From an uncultured Pseudomonadota bacterium (lineage in GTDB: Bacteria; Desulfobacterota_B; Binatia; UBA9968), in contig CAMLCX010000044.1 of NCBI GenBank assembly GCA_946478635.1, forward strand, positions 1 through 17,022: a DNA stretch of 17,022 nucleotides. Reading direction: 5' to 3'. How positions within the stretch are numbered: position 1 is the stretch's first letter; each line of letters opens with the position of its first letter. Below are positions 8,194 through 16,188 of the stretch, piece after piece. Below the pieces are notes generated by a model. That model worked only from the letters and a program-made list of their open reading frames with translations, did no database searches and was not told the origin of the DNA. The translations under genes were made by a program, and so were the position numbers.

Positions 8194-8222
8194 TTGAATC
8201 GCCGTACAACCTTCGCTAGACT
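8194..8222 (+). promoter_or_regulatory. Possible sigma70 promoter for slt
   Basis: TTGAAT (8194-8199) and TAGACT (8217-8222) are separated by 17 nt and each match 4 of 6 consensus bases. Transcription would start near 8229, only a few bases before the ATG at 8234, giving an almost leaderless message, or a short leader if the ATG at 8246 is used. This fits the absence of a ribosome site upstream of slt. The rest of the divergent gap (8037-8193) shows nothing I can assign. Confidence 0.3.
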
Positions 8223-8233
8223 TTTCCACAGAC

Positions 8234-10279
8234 ATGGCGCGCCGAATGACACTACTTGTTGTATGGGTGATCCTGGCGGCTTTGCCCGCGGCGGTTTTTT
8301 GCCAGACCGCCGATCCACGGGACAACTTCGCGACCGCCTACGGACTTTACTCCAGCGGCAAAGGGGCGGAAGCCAAAGAGCTATTTCTTAAGACATTGAA
8401 TAGTGATTTTCGCCTTGCCGATTACAGCCTGTATTACCTCGCCGCCATCGCCGTCAATGAAGCGAACCTGGAACAGGCGCGCCAGCGCTTAAACCAGCTC
8501 AAGGAGCGTTTTCCGCACAGTATTTGGTCCAATCCTGCCACTCTGCTTCGGGCAAAGATAGAAATCGCCGAGAAACAATACGACCAAGCGGGAGAAAGTT
8601 TGCGCCGGCTTCGCGGCGACAAAGCGGTCAAACGGGATATCGCCGACGAGGCGCTCTACCTGCAGGCTCAACTCCGCGAAGCCCAGGGCGAACCCCAGCG
8701 AGCTCACGCGCTCTATAATGATCTGCGCAACAACTCGCCCAATTCGCGTTGGACAGCAGCCGCGAGAAAGGCACAAGCTCGCTTGCGCGAGAAATACGCC
8801 GATCTGTTTGCCTTCCAGACCATGGAGTCGCTGGCCGATGAGGCTGATCGGCTAACCCGTGAGCGCCAAACCGGCGAGGCTGAGATTCTTTACAAAAAAC
8901 TTTTGAACAACGCTTCGGATTCGGACACTCGGCTGCGGTTTTTGACGAAACTTGCCGCTCTCTTTCTTTCAAGCCGCAGCAGGAACGAAGCGATGCCGCT
9001 GCTCGAGTTGATCGCGCGGGAGTTCCCGGAGAGCGCCGAAGCTCCCAAGGCGCTCTACCAGATCGGCCAGATTCTCTGGAACCGGCACGACAACGCCCAG
9101 GCGCTCGAGTATTTCAAGTTGGTGCTGGAGAAATATCCGAACAGTACGTACGTCGACCGCGCGCAGTTTGCAGCAGCCGACATTCATGAATATTTCGGCC
9201 GCAAGGACGAGGCGGCGCAACTCTACTCCAATATCGCCAAGCAATTTCCCAAAAGCACGGTGCGCGACGATGCGCAGTGGCGGTTGGCATGGCTCTACTA
9301 CCGCGCCGGCGACGCACCGGCGGCGGCAGCGACATTCAAGGCACTCGCCAATCAATCGAAGAATAGCGGTTTTGTCACAGCCGCGCTTTACTGGCAGGCA
9401 CGGAGCGCTGAGAAATCAGGCAACGCCGAAACCGCCAAGCAGCTTTATCGCCAAATACTCAACGGCGGGGCAGAATCCTATTATCAGGAGCTTGCATTTC
9501 GCTCCCTGGATCGTTTGGGCGAGCCCTTCGACGAACCCCAGCGGGAGAAGCCTACCCCAGTAACCGAATCGGATCCAACGGTTTCCAGCGAAATCGACTT
9601 CCACCTTGCGCGAGCACGCGAGCTAACAGCTCTGTCGTTGCGCTCCCTCGCGGTGGCCGAATTGGATGAAGTCAACTCCATGGCGAAGACGCCCGCCCGC
9701 CTTCGCGCCGTCCTCATGCAGGAATATTTTCGCACCCAGGCTTACGGCCGCAGTCTAAGCATCGCAACCCAGGTGGCGCTGTCTCAATCCGAGCGCGACT
9801 TTTACCGCTATCCCCTGGCGTTTTGGGAATTGATTCAACAAAAAGCTCAGGAGCGCGACCTTGACCCGTACCTTGTTCTAGCGATCATCCGTCAGGAGAG
9901 TCTATTCGATACACGAGCGCGCTCGCCTGCCAGCGCGCTCGGTTTGATGCAGCTGATCCCGCCAACCGCGACAAGAGTCGCGAAACAGCTGGGCCTTGCC
10001 TCCCCATCGAATGAAAAACTCTTCGAACCCGAAGTCAATTTGACCCTTGGCACCCAGTATTTAAAAGACTTATTGCTGCGCTACTCGAATAACTGGCACA
10101 AGGCCGTGGCCGCGTACAATGCCGGCGAGGCCGCCGTCGATCGTTGGGAAAGAGAGATCGTCACCGACGACATCGAAGAGTTCGTCGAACGAATTCCTTA
10201 CATCGAAACACGCGGCTATGTTAAGCTCGTTTTGCGCAATCACAGAATTTACAAACAACTTTACGACTCCAAAAAATGA
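8234..10279 (+). CDS. slt: Soluble-type lytic transglycosylase (Slt family) with TPR-like superhelix
   Basis: This periplasmic enzyme cleaves the MurNAc-GlcNAc bond of peptidoglycan to form 1,6-anhydro ends. The 681-residue product has an N-terminal signal (basic MARR, then a hydrophobic run to about residue 22). A long TPR-like helical repeat region follows (about 30-510), with motifs such as ALYQIGQILWNRHDNAQALEYF. The C-terminal SLT domain (about 520-681) carries catalytic Glu555 in IIRQES, SALGLMQLIP (567-576), AYNAGE (627-632) and the final RGYVKLVLRN. Length and order match E. coli Slt70, with its U-shaped repeat region before the catalytic domain. Cys23 is near the cleavage site, but AVFC is not a good lipobox. 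No ribosome site is seen before either ATG (8234 or 8246). The stop overlaps the next start (ATGA). Confidence 0.93.
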   Translation: MARRMTLLVVWVILAALPAAVFCQTADPRDNFATAYGLYSSGKGAEAKELFLKTLNSDFRLADYSLYYLAAIAVNEANLEQARQRLNQLKERFPHSIWSNPATLLRAKIEIAEKQYDQAGESLRRLRGDKAVKRDIADEALYLQAQLREAQGEPQRAHALYNDLRNNSPNSRWTAAARKAQARLREKYADLFAFQTMESLADEADRLTRERQTGEAEILYKKLLNNASDSDTRLRFLTKLAALFLSSRSRNEAMPLLELIAREFPESAEAPKALYQIGQILWNRHDNAQALEYFKLVLEKYPNSTYVDRAQFAAADIHEYFGRKDEAAQLYSNIAKQFPKSTVRDDAQWRLAWLYYRAGDAPAAAATFKALANQSKNSGFVTAALYWQARSAEKSGNAETAKQLYRQILNGGAESYYQELAFRSLDRLGEPFDEPQREKPTPVTESDPTVSSEIDFHLARARELTALSLRSLAVAELDEVNSMAKTPARLRAVLMQEYFRTQAYGRSLSIATQVALSQSERDFYRYPLAFWELIQQKAQERDLDPYLVLAIIRQESLFDTRARSPASALGLMQLIPPTATRVAKQLGLASPSNEKLFEPEVNLTLGTQYLKDLLLRYSNNWHKAVAAYNAGEAAVDRWEREIVTDDIEEFVERIPYIETRGYVKLVLRNHRIYKQLYDSKK

Positions 10280-11037
10280 ACCACCGCTCTTCCCCTCTGA
10301 TCGGCATTACGGCCGATACCTCCGGCGCCTCCAACAGGTTTTCCGATAGACTCAAAGATTCGACACTGTTCTTGCCGGAGCGTTATCTGGCCGCCGTCGA
10401 GCGGGCTGGCGCTATACCCATCGTCTTGCCGGCAAATCGAACGAAATCAGCTATCGGTCGCTTGCTCGGCATGCTCAGTGGGCTTGTTCTCAGCGGCGGT
10501 GATTTTGACATCCACCCGCGCCACTACGGCGAGCGACCGATAAAGGAACTCGGTGAAATCAAAGCCGCGCGAACCGAGTTTGAGTTGGAGATCGCCAGGG
10601 CAGCTCTCAAACGGGACCTCCCCATTCTCGGCATTTGCGGCGGCGCGCAGGCGATCAACGTGGCGCTCGGCGGCTCGCTTTACCAGGACATCGCAGCGCA
10701 ACTGGAAAGCGCCGGCGCTTACGAGCACACATCCAAAAACTCCAGCGGCGGTCATCCAATTCGCATTACAGCCGGCACGCGGCTATTCGATATCGTCAAA
10801 CGTTCCAGCTTAAATGTTAACACCCGTCATCATCAGGCCATCAAGCGCCTCGGTCGCGGTCTAACCGTTAACGCCGTTGCCGGCGATGGAGTGATCGAGG
10901 GAATCGAGAGCACCGTGCACCGCTTTGTCCTGGGCTTGCAATGGCACCCTGAAATTCTCGCGCCGCGTCAGCTGCCGCAACGTCGCATATTCTCGGCTTT
11001 CGTTGAACTCTGCAGCAGACATTCGCGATCGCGCTGA
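10276..11037 (+). CDS. Peptidase C26 / PuuD-like gamma-glutamyl hydrolase (class I amidotransferase fold)
   Basis: The 253-residue protein has the C26 layout: LIGITAD near the start, VLSGGDFDIHPRHYG (71-85), nucleophile Cys121 in GICGGAQ, and His224/Glu226 in LQWHPE. Family members hydrolyse gamma-glutamyl amide bonds, for example gamma-Glu-GABA in putrescine breakdown (PuuD). No other Puu gene is present. Its start overlaps the slt stop as ATGA, so the two are translated together. This makes a role on gamma-glutamyl peptides from peptidoglycan turnover an attractive alternative, though purely inferred. No signal peptide is seen, so it should be cytosolic. I leave the symbol empty because the substrate is undetermined. 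Confidence 0.9.
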   Translation: MNHRSSPLIGITADTSGASNRFSDRLKDSTLFLPERYLAAVERAGAIPIVLPANRTKSAIGRLLGMLSGLVLSGGDFDIHPRHYGERPIKELGEIKAARTEFELEIARAALKRDLPILGICGGAQAINVALGGSLYQDIAAQLESAGAYEHTSKNSSGGHPIRITAGTRLFDIVKRSSLNVNTRHHQAIKRLGRGLTVNAVAGDGVIEGIESTVHRFVLGLQWHPEILAPRQLPQRRIFSAFVELCSRHSRSR

Positions 11038-11066
11038 GCCGCCAGAACGCAACACAGCAGAAACTT

Positions 11067-11122
11067 CAAAGTTCACAACTACTTTGCCTTCGCTCCGGAA
11101 GGGTTGCAGCTCGATCGCAGCC
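11067..11122. other. Cluster of inverted repeats in the leader of the 11.2-15.7 kb operon
   Basis: Three short inverted repeats stand almost head to tail: CAAAGT/ACTTTG (11067-11086, 8-nt centre), CCTTC/GAAGG (11087-11102), and GGTTGC/GCAGCC with one wobble (11102-11122). A further ACCGC/GCGGT pair can form downstream. No run of T follows, so these are not a typical terminator of the preceding gene. They could be operators or a structured leader. The rest of the 196-nt gap shows no convincing promoter boxes. Confidence 0.3.
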
Positions 11123-11233
11123 TTACCGCGGCGCGCTTCCGTTCGTTTGCTGAGGGGCGGTTGCAATCTCGCTTGGCCTGGGGCAAACAGGAAAGCGCAA
11201 TCGGCATGCGTGTTTGATAAGGAGAACCTCTAA

Positions 11234-12370
11234 ATGGCCCATAAAACCAGCGGCGATGTTTTCGACAAGGAGCAAGCGGAGAAACTGCTTTATCCGGCCC
11301 GAGGCTTGCCCGGCGGCGGCCAGCTGGAAGTGCGCATGGAAATTTCGCCGGACCACCCCGACCCGGACGTGCGCGGGGTCGCGCGACGGGTCAAGTTTTT
11401 CAACCTGGAAAGCTGGCATAAGGAATGGATTGAAGTCGCCAAGAAAAACGAAGAGCTGGCCGCGGGATTCGAACAGGATAAGCGCAATCAAACCGCCCAT
11501 GAATTTTACCTCAGGGCGGCGGACTTTTACCGGCGCGCGGTCGTGTACATGCCCGACACCGATCCACGCATGCTGCCGACGTTCAAAAAACTCGAAGAGC
11601 ATTTCGAAAATGCCTGGCGTGTGGTCAAGCCCGCTTTCGAACGCGTTGACATACCGTACGAGGGACGCAAGCTACCCGCGCTCTTCTGGCCGGGCCGCGG
11701 CAAACCCGGCGAAAAACTTCCGGTGGTTTACAACTACGGCGGCGCCGATGGGATTCTATTGCGAGGCGAAGACGGCGGCGCGGGCCAGTACGTGCGCCGC
11801 GGCATGTCCTTTATCGACGTCGACGGCCCCGGACACGGCGGCACGTTGCGCCATCACAAACTTTACGCCCCGCCGGACTCTGAACGCATTGCCAAAGCGG
11901 TGGTCGACTATCTCGTCACCCGGCCTGATGTCGACGCGGCGCGAATCGGACTGCATGGCTCCAGCATGGGCGGCTACTCGGGCCCGCGTTGCGCGACAAT
12001 GGAGAAACGCATCAAGGCAGTGGCCGTCTGGAGCGGCGCTTATAATCTCGTCGAGGATATTTTTGACTACTATCCACCCATTCAAGATCGGCTTCGTTGG
12101 TTGATGGGCGCCAAAGACCTGAAAGAAGCGCGCGAGAAGATAAAGGACTTCACGCTCATTGACAGAGCCGGCAAGATCGAATGCCCGCTTTTGGTCGGCT
12201 ACAGCATCGACGACCGGGTCATGGATCCGCGCGGCGCTCTCAAGCTTTACGAGAACGCGGTCAACTCCCCGGACCGTTCGATGGTCGACGGTGTCGGACA
12301 TGGCCAGAAGCGATTCGACCGCAGGACTTACATCGCCGATTGGTTCATGAAACAGCTCCAAGCCGGATAA
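11234..12370 (+). CDS. Alpha/beta hydrolase, DHPON-hydrolase/FrsA-like (probable C-C or ester hydrolase)
   Basis: The 378-residue protein has an all-helical N-terminal part (about 10-130) followed by an alpha/beta hydrolase core. The nucleophile is Ser244 in GLHGSSMGGYSG. Probable partners are Asp327 (SIDDRVMDP) and His356 (VGHGQKRF). The oxyanion region is YNYGGADG, and FIDVDGPGHGG precedes the core helices. Helical extension plus core recalls 2,6-dihydroxypseudooxynicotine hydrolase of nicotine degradation and the FrsA/DUF1100 group, which act on C-C or ester bonds in small molecules. Substrate cannot be read. There is no signal peptide, so it is cytosolic. The ATG has a good AAGGAG site (11219-11224) 9 nt upstream. 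It is the first gene of a five-gene operon, with 60 nt to the next. Confidence 0.88.
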   Translation: MAHKTSGDVFDKEQAEKLLYPARGLPGGGQLEVRMEISPDHPDPDVRGVARRVKFFNLESWHKEWIEVAKKNEELAAGFEQDKRNQTAHEFYLRAADFYRRAVVYMPDTDPRMLPTFKKLEEHFENAWRVVKPAFERVDIPYEGRKLPALFWPGRGKPGEKLPVVYNYGGADGILLRGEDGGAGQYVRRGMSFIDVDGPGHGGTLRHHKLYAPPDSERIAKAVVDYLVTRPDVDAARIGLHGSSMGGYSGPRCATMEKRIKAVAVWSGAYNLVEDIFDYYPPIQDRLRWLMGAKDLKEAREKIKDFTLIDRAGKIECPLLVGYSIDDRVMDPRGALKLYENAVNSPDRSMVDGVGHGQKRFDRRTYIADWFMKQLQAG

Positions 12371-12430
12371 ATCAACGGCGAGCCGGCAACACATATCAGC
12401 AACACTAAAAGAGCTGCTGCGGGGGAATAG

Positions 12431-13270
12431 ATGTCCGCTTTAAATCTAGCCGAAGCATTGGACCATTTTGTCGTTCCGGTCGATGATCTAATCGCGGCGG
12501 AAGAATTTTACGTCCACGTCTTCGGCGGCGTCATCACCAAACGCAACGGTTTAAACGTGCGCCAGCGCAGGCGCGGCGCCGTACCGCATACATTCGTGCA
12601 GATCGGCGGCAAGCGCATGGGTGTCTATCTTCAAAGCGACGAGCGGCCGGCGCCTACCGGCCCGCGCGGCTTGCCGACCTATTCTTTTACCACGAGGGAA
12701 GAAGGAATCGCAGCTGTGATGGCTGAACTTAAAGAGCTTGGAATGAGCTTCGAAGGTCCGGTGCGAAATGCTCACCCTTTTACCGATCAGTCGCTTTTCT
12801 TTACCGATCCGGCCGGCAATCATTATGCGATTTACATTCCGAAGGATCCGAAACAACATTCCCCGCATGCGCTCGGGCGGATGACCGGGGTGGGATACAT
12901 CGAACTTGAGGCGCCCAACGTGCCGGCTTCGATCAAGTTCTATCAAGACGTGCTCGGCTTCGAAGTGCTGAACCGCAGCGCGAATTCCAAACAAGCGACG
13001 CTCAAAATGGCCAGCGGGCAAACGCTGATCTTGACCGAGGCACCCTTTTCGCCCAAAGGCTTAATTATGAGCCGCAGGGTCCCCGGACCGCATATCGCCT
13101 TCTACGTCCCAGGGTCGAAGTGGAAAGAAGCTCTCGCGCATCTCGCCAGACTCGGCGTCGAAAACGCCGACCGCGGCGCCGCCAAGGAACGCATCGGCGA
13201 GCACGGCGGCACCTACATGGACGATCCGGCCGGCTATGTGATCCAATTTATCACCGACGGAATGGAATGA
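12431..13270 (+). CDS. Two-module VOC (glyoxalase/extradiol dioxygenase-fold) protein
   Basis: The 279-residue product contains two VOC modules. The first runs from LDHFVVPVDDL (11) to FFTDPAGNHYAIYI (123-136); the second from GYIELEAPNV (155) to MDDPAGYVIQFI (263-274). Family members use a metal held by His/Glu ligands to isomerise, open rings or epimerise small substrates. Here the ligand set is incomplete: His12 and His221 remain, but the closing Glu of both modules is replaced (Ala133 and Gln272), and the module-2 first-strand position is Tyr156. It may bind metal differently or be a metal-free or binding member. A purine-rich GGGGGA lies just before the ATG. The next gene starts 10 nt after its stop, supporting one operon. 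Confidence 0.88.
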   Translation: MSALNLAEALDHFVVPVDDLIAAEEFYVHVFGGVITKRNGLNVRQRRRGAVPHTFVQIGGKRMGVYLQSDERPAPTGPRGLPTYSFTTREEGIAAVMAELKELGMSFEGPVRNAHPFTDQSLFFTDPAGNHYAIYIPKDPKQHSPHALGRMTGVGYIELEAPNVPASIKFYQDVLGFEVLNRSANSKQATLKMASGQTLILTEAPFSPKGLIMSRRVPGPHIAFYVPGSKWKEALAHLARLGVENADRGAAKERIGEHGGTYMDDPAGYVIQFITDGME

Positions 13271-13280
13271 ATAATTTTTA

Positions 13281-14117
13281 ATGACCGATCCGCAAAAACG
13301 CGCGCATCTGCGCGCTATCTTCGCCGATCCGAAAGGCGCCATCGCGCCCGGAGTGACCGATGCTCTGTTTGCGCGCTTGGCGCAGGACTGCGGCTATGCT
13401 GCCGTCCATCTCTCCGGCAATGCCATTCATAAAAACTTCTGCCTGCCGGACCGGAATCTTTTGACAATAACTCAAATCGCGCAGCGCGTCGCGCAAATCT
13501 CCGAAGCGACGGAGATACCGTCAATCGTCGACGGCGGCCCGGCATGCGTGGAACCGCTTGCGCTCGCCCGGTCCGTAAAATTGTATGAACGCGCCGGCGC
13601 AGCAGCCATTCGTTTCGAAGACGGCCTGCTCAATGAATACGGCGCTCCGGCTGAGGAACTCGCCATCGCTCCATTGGCGTTGATGGTCGACCGGATCAAA
13701 GCCGCTGCCGACGCGCGGCGCGACCACTCTTTGGCGCTCATCGCGCGCTGCGATTCGCGCCCAAAGGAGCCCCTGACCCAGGTGCAGGATCGATTGGCGG
13801 CATACGTCGCGGCGGGCGCGGACGCAGTGGGCGTTCAGCTTTCTGAAGCCGACGATTTCCGCCGAATCGGCGCGACTGCGCCGGCGCCGCTGGTCAGCAT
13901 GTGGCCAAGACCGCTCATGACCGCTTTCGAATTTATTGAATCAGGCTTCCGCATCGCGCTCATGCCGTCGAGTGCGCCGCTGTCTGCAATAACTGCCGCA
14001 AGAGAGCTGCTGCTCGAATTGAAGCAAAGCGGACGCGACCAAGACTACTTCGCAAGGCAGAAGGAATTCACCGGCGGGGAACGCTGGTATAAGAACCTCG
14101 GCGCAACCCGGAAGTAA
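13281..14117 (+). CDS. Divergent isocitrate lyase/PEP mutase superfamily protein
   Basis: The 278-residue TIM-barrel protein belongs to the ICL/PEPM superfamily (methylisocitrate lyase, oxaloacetate decarboxylase, phosphonopyruvate enzymes). Recognisable are APGVTDALFARL near the start, LPD (55-57), IPSIVDGG (79-86), AGAAAIRFEDG (105-115) and MVDRIKAAADAR. These enzymes hold Mg2+ and pyruvate-like enolates between carboxylates. Asp57, Asp84 and Glu113 line up with family ligands. However, the usual DAD is DGG, so the second Asp is Gly86, and the KRCGH loop with the lyase cysteine is absent; the segment reads LLNEYGAPAEEL. A classical PrpB or AceA lyase is therefore unlikely. It starts 10 nt after the VOC gene with no strong ribosome site, so translation may be coupled. 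Confidence 0.85.
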   Translation: MTDPQKRAHLRAIFADPKGAIAPGVTDALFARLAQDCGYAAVHLSGNAIHKNFCLPDRNLLTITQIAQRVAQISEATEIPSIVDGGPACVEPLALARSVKLYERAGAAAIRFEDGLLNEYGAPAEELAIAPLALMVDRIKAAADARRDHSLALIARCDSRPKEPLTQVQDRLAAYVAAGADAVGVQLSEADDFRRIGATAPAPLVSMWPRPLMTAFEFIESGFRIALMPSSAPLSAITAARELLLELKQSGRDQDYFARQKEFTGGERWYKNLGATRK

Positions 14118-14145
14118 AAGGCCACAATTCGTTCAGGAGATCACT

Positions 14146-14646
14146 ATGTTAAACGAAGTCGCACTGCCGCTGGCCTATCGGGTCACGCCCACCGGCTTGT
14201 ACCTCATCTCAACCGCCCATGAGGGCAAGCGTAATGTGCAGTTCGCTTTCCGCGCATTGGGCATCTCCGATGAACCGCCGCTTTTACTCATCGGCATCCA
14301 GGAAAACAACTTCAGCCGCGGGATGATCCAAAGAAGCGGCGAGTTCGTCGTCAACGTTTGTTCTGAAGCTCAGCTCCACGCGGTTAATCGCAGCCGTGAT
14401 CTTTCCGGGCGCAACGTAGAGGACAAGTTTGTCGCGCTTGGCCTTGAAACCATCCCGGCGAAGCATGTGCAAGCCCCGCTGGTGGCCGGCTGTCATGCCA
14501 ATGTGGAATGCCGGGTCGTGCGGGAATTCGCTCTGGACGGACTGTTTCTTTTTGTCGGCGAGGCCCTTGCCGCTCATATCGACGATAAAGTGGCCCCGGT
14601 CGGTCGCTTGGCAGGAAAAACTTATCGGCTGGGCGAAGCCCTGTGA
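14146..14646 (+). CDS. Flavin reductase family protein (FMN-binding split barrel)
   Basis: The 166-residue product resembles flavin reductase-like split-barrel proteins. It has TPTGLYLISTAHEGKRNV near the start, then AFRALGISDEPPLLLIGIQENN (33-54), GEFVVNVCSE, and a C-terminal LVAGCHANVECRV strand region. Such proteins bind FMN or FAD and usually pass reduced flavin to a separate two-component monooxygenase; some act directly as oxidoreductases. No monooxygenase partner is encoded in the window. A clear AGGAG lies 7 nt before the ATG. The gene lies 28 nt after the PEP-mutase-like gene and 24 nt before the binding-protein gene. The specific flavin and electron donor cannot be told from sequence. 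Confidence 0.87.
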   Translation: MLNEVALPLAYRVTPTGLYLISTAHEGKRNVQFAFRALGISDEPPLLLIGIQENNFSRGMIQRSGEFVVNVCSEAQLHAVNRSRDLSGRNVEDKFVALGLETIPAKHVQAPLVAGCHANVECRVVREFALDGLFLFVGEALAAHIDDKVAPVGRLAGKTYRLGEAL

Positions 14647-14670
14647 CTCAGTGATTGAAAGGAGTCTCGG

Positions 14671-15741
14671 ATGTCCATGCTAATTCGACGCGCCGCCCTT
14701 CTTGCTCCCTTCGTTTCCCTCGCATTTGCAATCGGCCTGGCCCGCGCTACGCCGTCCGAGGATGCGCTGGCGAAAATCAACCGCCTGCCGGCGGCGGAGC
14801 GCCAAGCTGCGCTGGTGAAAGAAGCCAAAAACGAAAAAAGCGTGGTTTGGTATGCGCCGATGAACCGGGAAGATCTGCGCCAATTCACCAGCGCGTTCGA
14901 GACCGAATACCCCTTTCTTAAAGTCGAGATATTGACCGGCGGCCCGCAAAGCTTGCTCAATCGTATTTTAACCGAGCATCGCGCGGGCCGACACAATTAC
15001 GACACCCTTAATATCCGCAGCTCCGCGCTCTTTACGCTCAAAAAAGCCAACGCCGTTGGCCGCTATGATTCGCCCAACCGGCGCGGACTGCGCGCCGGCT
15101 TCTACGATAAAGACGGCTACTTCAACGGCATCTGGGCCTCGCTGATGGTCTTCCTTTACAATACGAAGCAGGTCACTAAAGTAGATGCGCCGAAATCGAT
15201 CAACGACCTGCTGCAATCGAAGTGGAAAGGCAAGATGGGGATGGATCAGGACGCCGACGACTGGCTCGCCGCTTTATTGGAGTACTATGGCGATGAGAAA
15301 GGCAAACAGATCGCGCGCAGCCTTGGCGCTCAAAGCTTGAATATACGAAAGGGACGCACGCTCGTATCCCAGCTTGTTGCGGCGGGGGAATTTCCGCTCC
15401 AGATCGACGCGCATCATCACGAAGCGGTCGCGCTCCGCAAAGCCGGCGCGCCGGTCGATTACGTATTTCCCGAGCCGTTCATTCCGGTGAAGTCCGTGTC
15501 TTCGCTTGCCATGTCCTCGCAACCGCCCCACCCGCACGCGGCGGCTCTCCTGGTCGATTTTATGATATCGAAAAAGGGTCAGGACATCGCGTTCAAACAA
15601 CGACGCTGGCCCGCTTATAGAGACCTTGCCGCCGGCGGTCCGGACGACGTCGGCAATCGCAACACACTGGTGCCGGACGCGGAAAAATGGGGTAGCAGAT
15701 ACGAAGAGCTGGTACAGCTAACAAAGGTATTGGGGAGCTAA
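14671..15741 (+). CDS. Extracellular solute-binding protein (ABC-type, AfuA/FbpA-like)
   Basis: The 356-residue protein begins with basic residues (LIRRAA), a hydrophobic stretch and a probable signal-peptidase site after ARA (about residue 26). The mature part follows the iron/polyamine/thiamine-type binding-protein pattern: SVVWYAPMNREDLRQF (57-72), AFETEYPFLKVEI (75-87), YDTLNIRSSALFTLKKA, then MVFLYNTKQV, LQSKWKGKMGM and a late ISKKGQDIAF. It should capture a ligand in the periplasm for an ABC importer, but no permease or ATPase gene adjoins. The ligand is unknown; operon context suggests the substrate of the upstream enzymes. An AAAGGAG site (14658-14664) lies 6 nt before the ATG. Last intact gene of the operon; no terminator is evident just after it. 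Confidence 0.88.
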   Translation: MSMLIRRAALLAPFVSLAFAIGLARATPSEDALAKINRLPAAERQAALVKEAKNEKSVVWYAPMNREDLRQFTSAFETEYPFLKVEILTGGPQSLLNRILTEHRAGRHNYDTLNIRSSALFTLKKANAVGRYDSPNRRGLRAGFYDKDGYFNGIWASLMVFLYNTKQVTKVDAPKSINDLLQSKWKGKMGMDQDADDWLAALLEYYGDEKGKQIARSLGAQSLNIRKGRTLVSQLVAAGEFPLQIDAHHHEAVALRKAGAPVDYVFPEPFIPVKSVSSLAMSSQPPHPHAAALLVDFMISKKGQDIAFKQRRWPAYRDLAAGGPDDVGNRNTLVPDAEKWGSRYEELVQLTKVLGS

Positions 15742-15803
15742 CGATTTCCCTCGGTTCCTTATTAAAGGCCCATAGTCACGAATCAATACGGAGTACCCTT
15801 CAA

Positions 15804-15828
15804 TTCAGCGCAGTGCCCGCGGGCTGAA
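15804..15828. repeat. Inverted repeat upstream of truncated binding-protein gene
   Basis: TTCAGC (15804-15809) and GCTGAA (15823-15828) are perfect inverted arms around a 13-nt GC-rich centre, 30 nt before the ATG at 15859. No T-run follows, so a terminator is unlikely. An operator or mRNA hairpin is possible. Confidence 0.3.
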
Positions 15829-15858
15829 CATTAGAAATGACGGGAGGAACATTCCCAG

Positions 15859-16167
15859 ATGGCTCAAGCTAGTCCGACAGTCAACAATATGTCTCGTATG
15901 GCCGTGAATTTTGTTTTTGCGACCTGTGCGTTCTTTGCGATGAATCAATCTTCGAATGCCGCAGCCACGATAACAACTATCCGTGTCGGCTACCCGCAGT
16001 TGAATGGCGGCCAGGTGCCGCTTTGGAATATTCCCGAGAATAAACTGGATCAGAAATACGGGCTCGATGTTAAACCTGTCTATATCCCTGACGGCGTGAG
16101 ACTTACCCAGTCGGCGCTGTCCGGCGCGGTCGGCCTGATCGGCCCAATGAGCAGTCAACTTGGTTGA
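15859..16167 (+). pseudogene. Truncated NMT1/SsuA-type ABC substrate-binding protein gene
   Basis: The 102-residue frame encodes a signal-peptide-like segment (MSRMAVNFVFATCAFF, then AAA) followed by IRVGYPQLNGGQVPLWNIP, ENKLDQKYGLDVKPVYIPDG and LTQSALSG. This matches the first strand and helix of NMT1/THI5/SsuA-like binding proteins, which are normally about 320-340 residues long. The frame ends at a TGA after only about a quarter of that length, and no continuation is seen in the other plus frames before the terminator at 16189. It is most likely a deletion remnant. A GGAGG lies 11 nt before the ATG; later ATGs at 15889 and 15898 would give a more typical signal peptide. A short functional product cannot be excluded. 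Confidence 0.6.
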
Positions 16168-16188
16168 CGGCCCTTTTCCACTGTGAAC

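Noticed and set aside
8037..8318. 93-codon minus-strand frame across the divergent intergenic region and slt start
   Set aside because: It overlaps the slt signal-peptide region and ends exactly at the CoxG start region, with no recognisable domain.
11214..12104. 296-codon plus-strand frame overlapping the alpha/beta hydrolase gene
   Set aside because: It is low-complexity (rich in Ala, Arg, Ser, Thr) and out of frame with a gene that has a clear catalytic triad and ribosome site.
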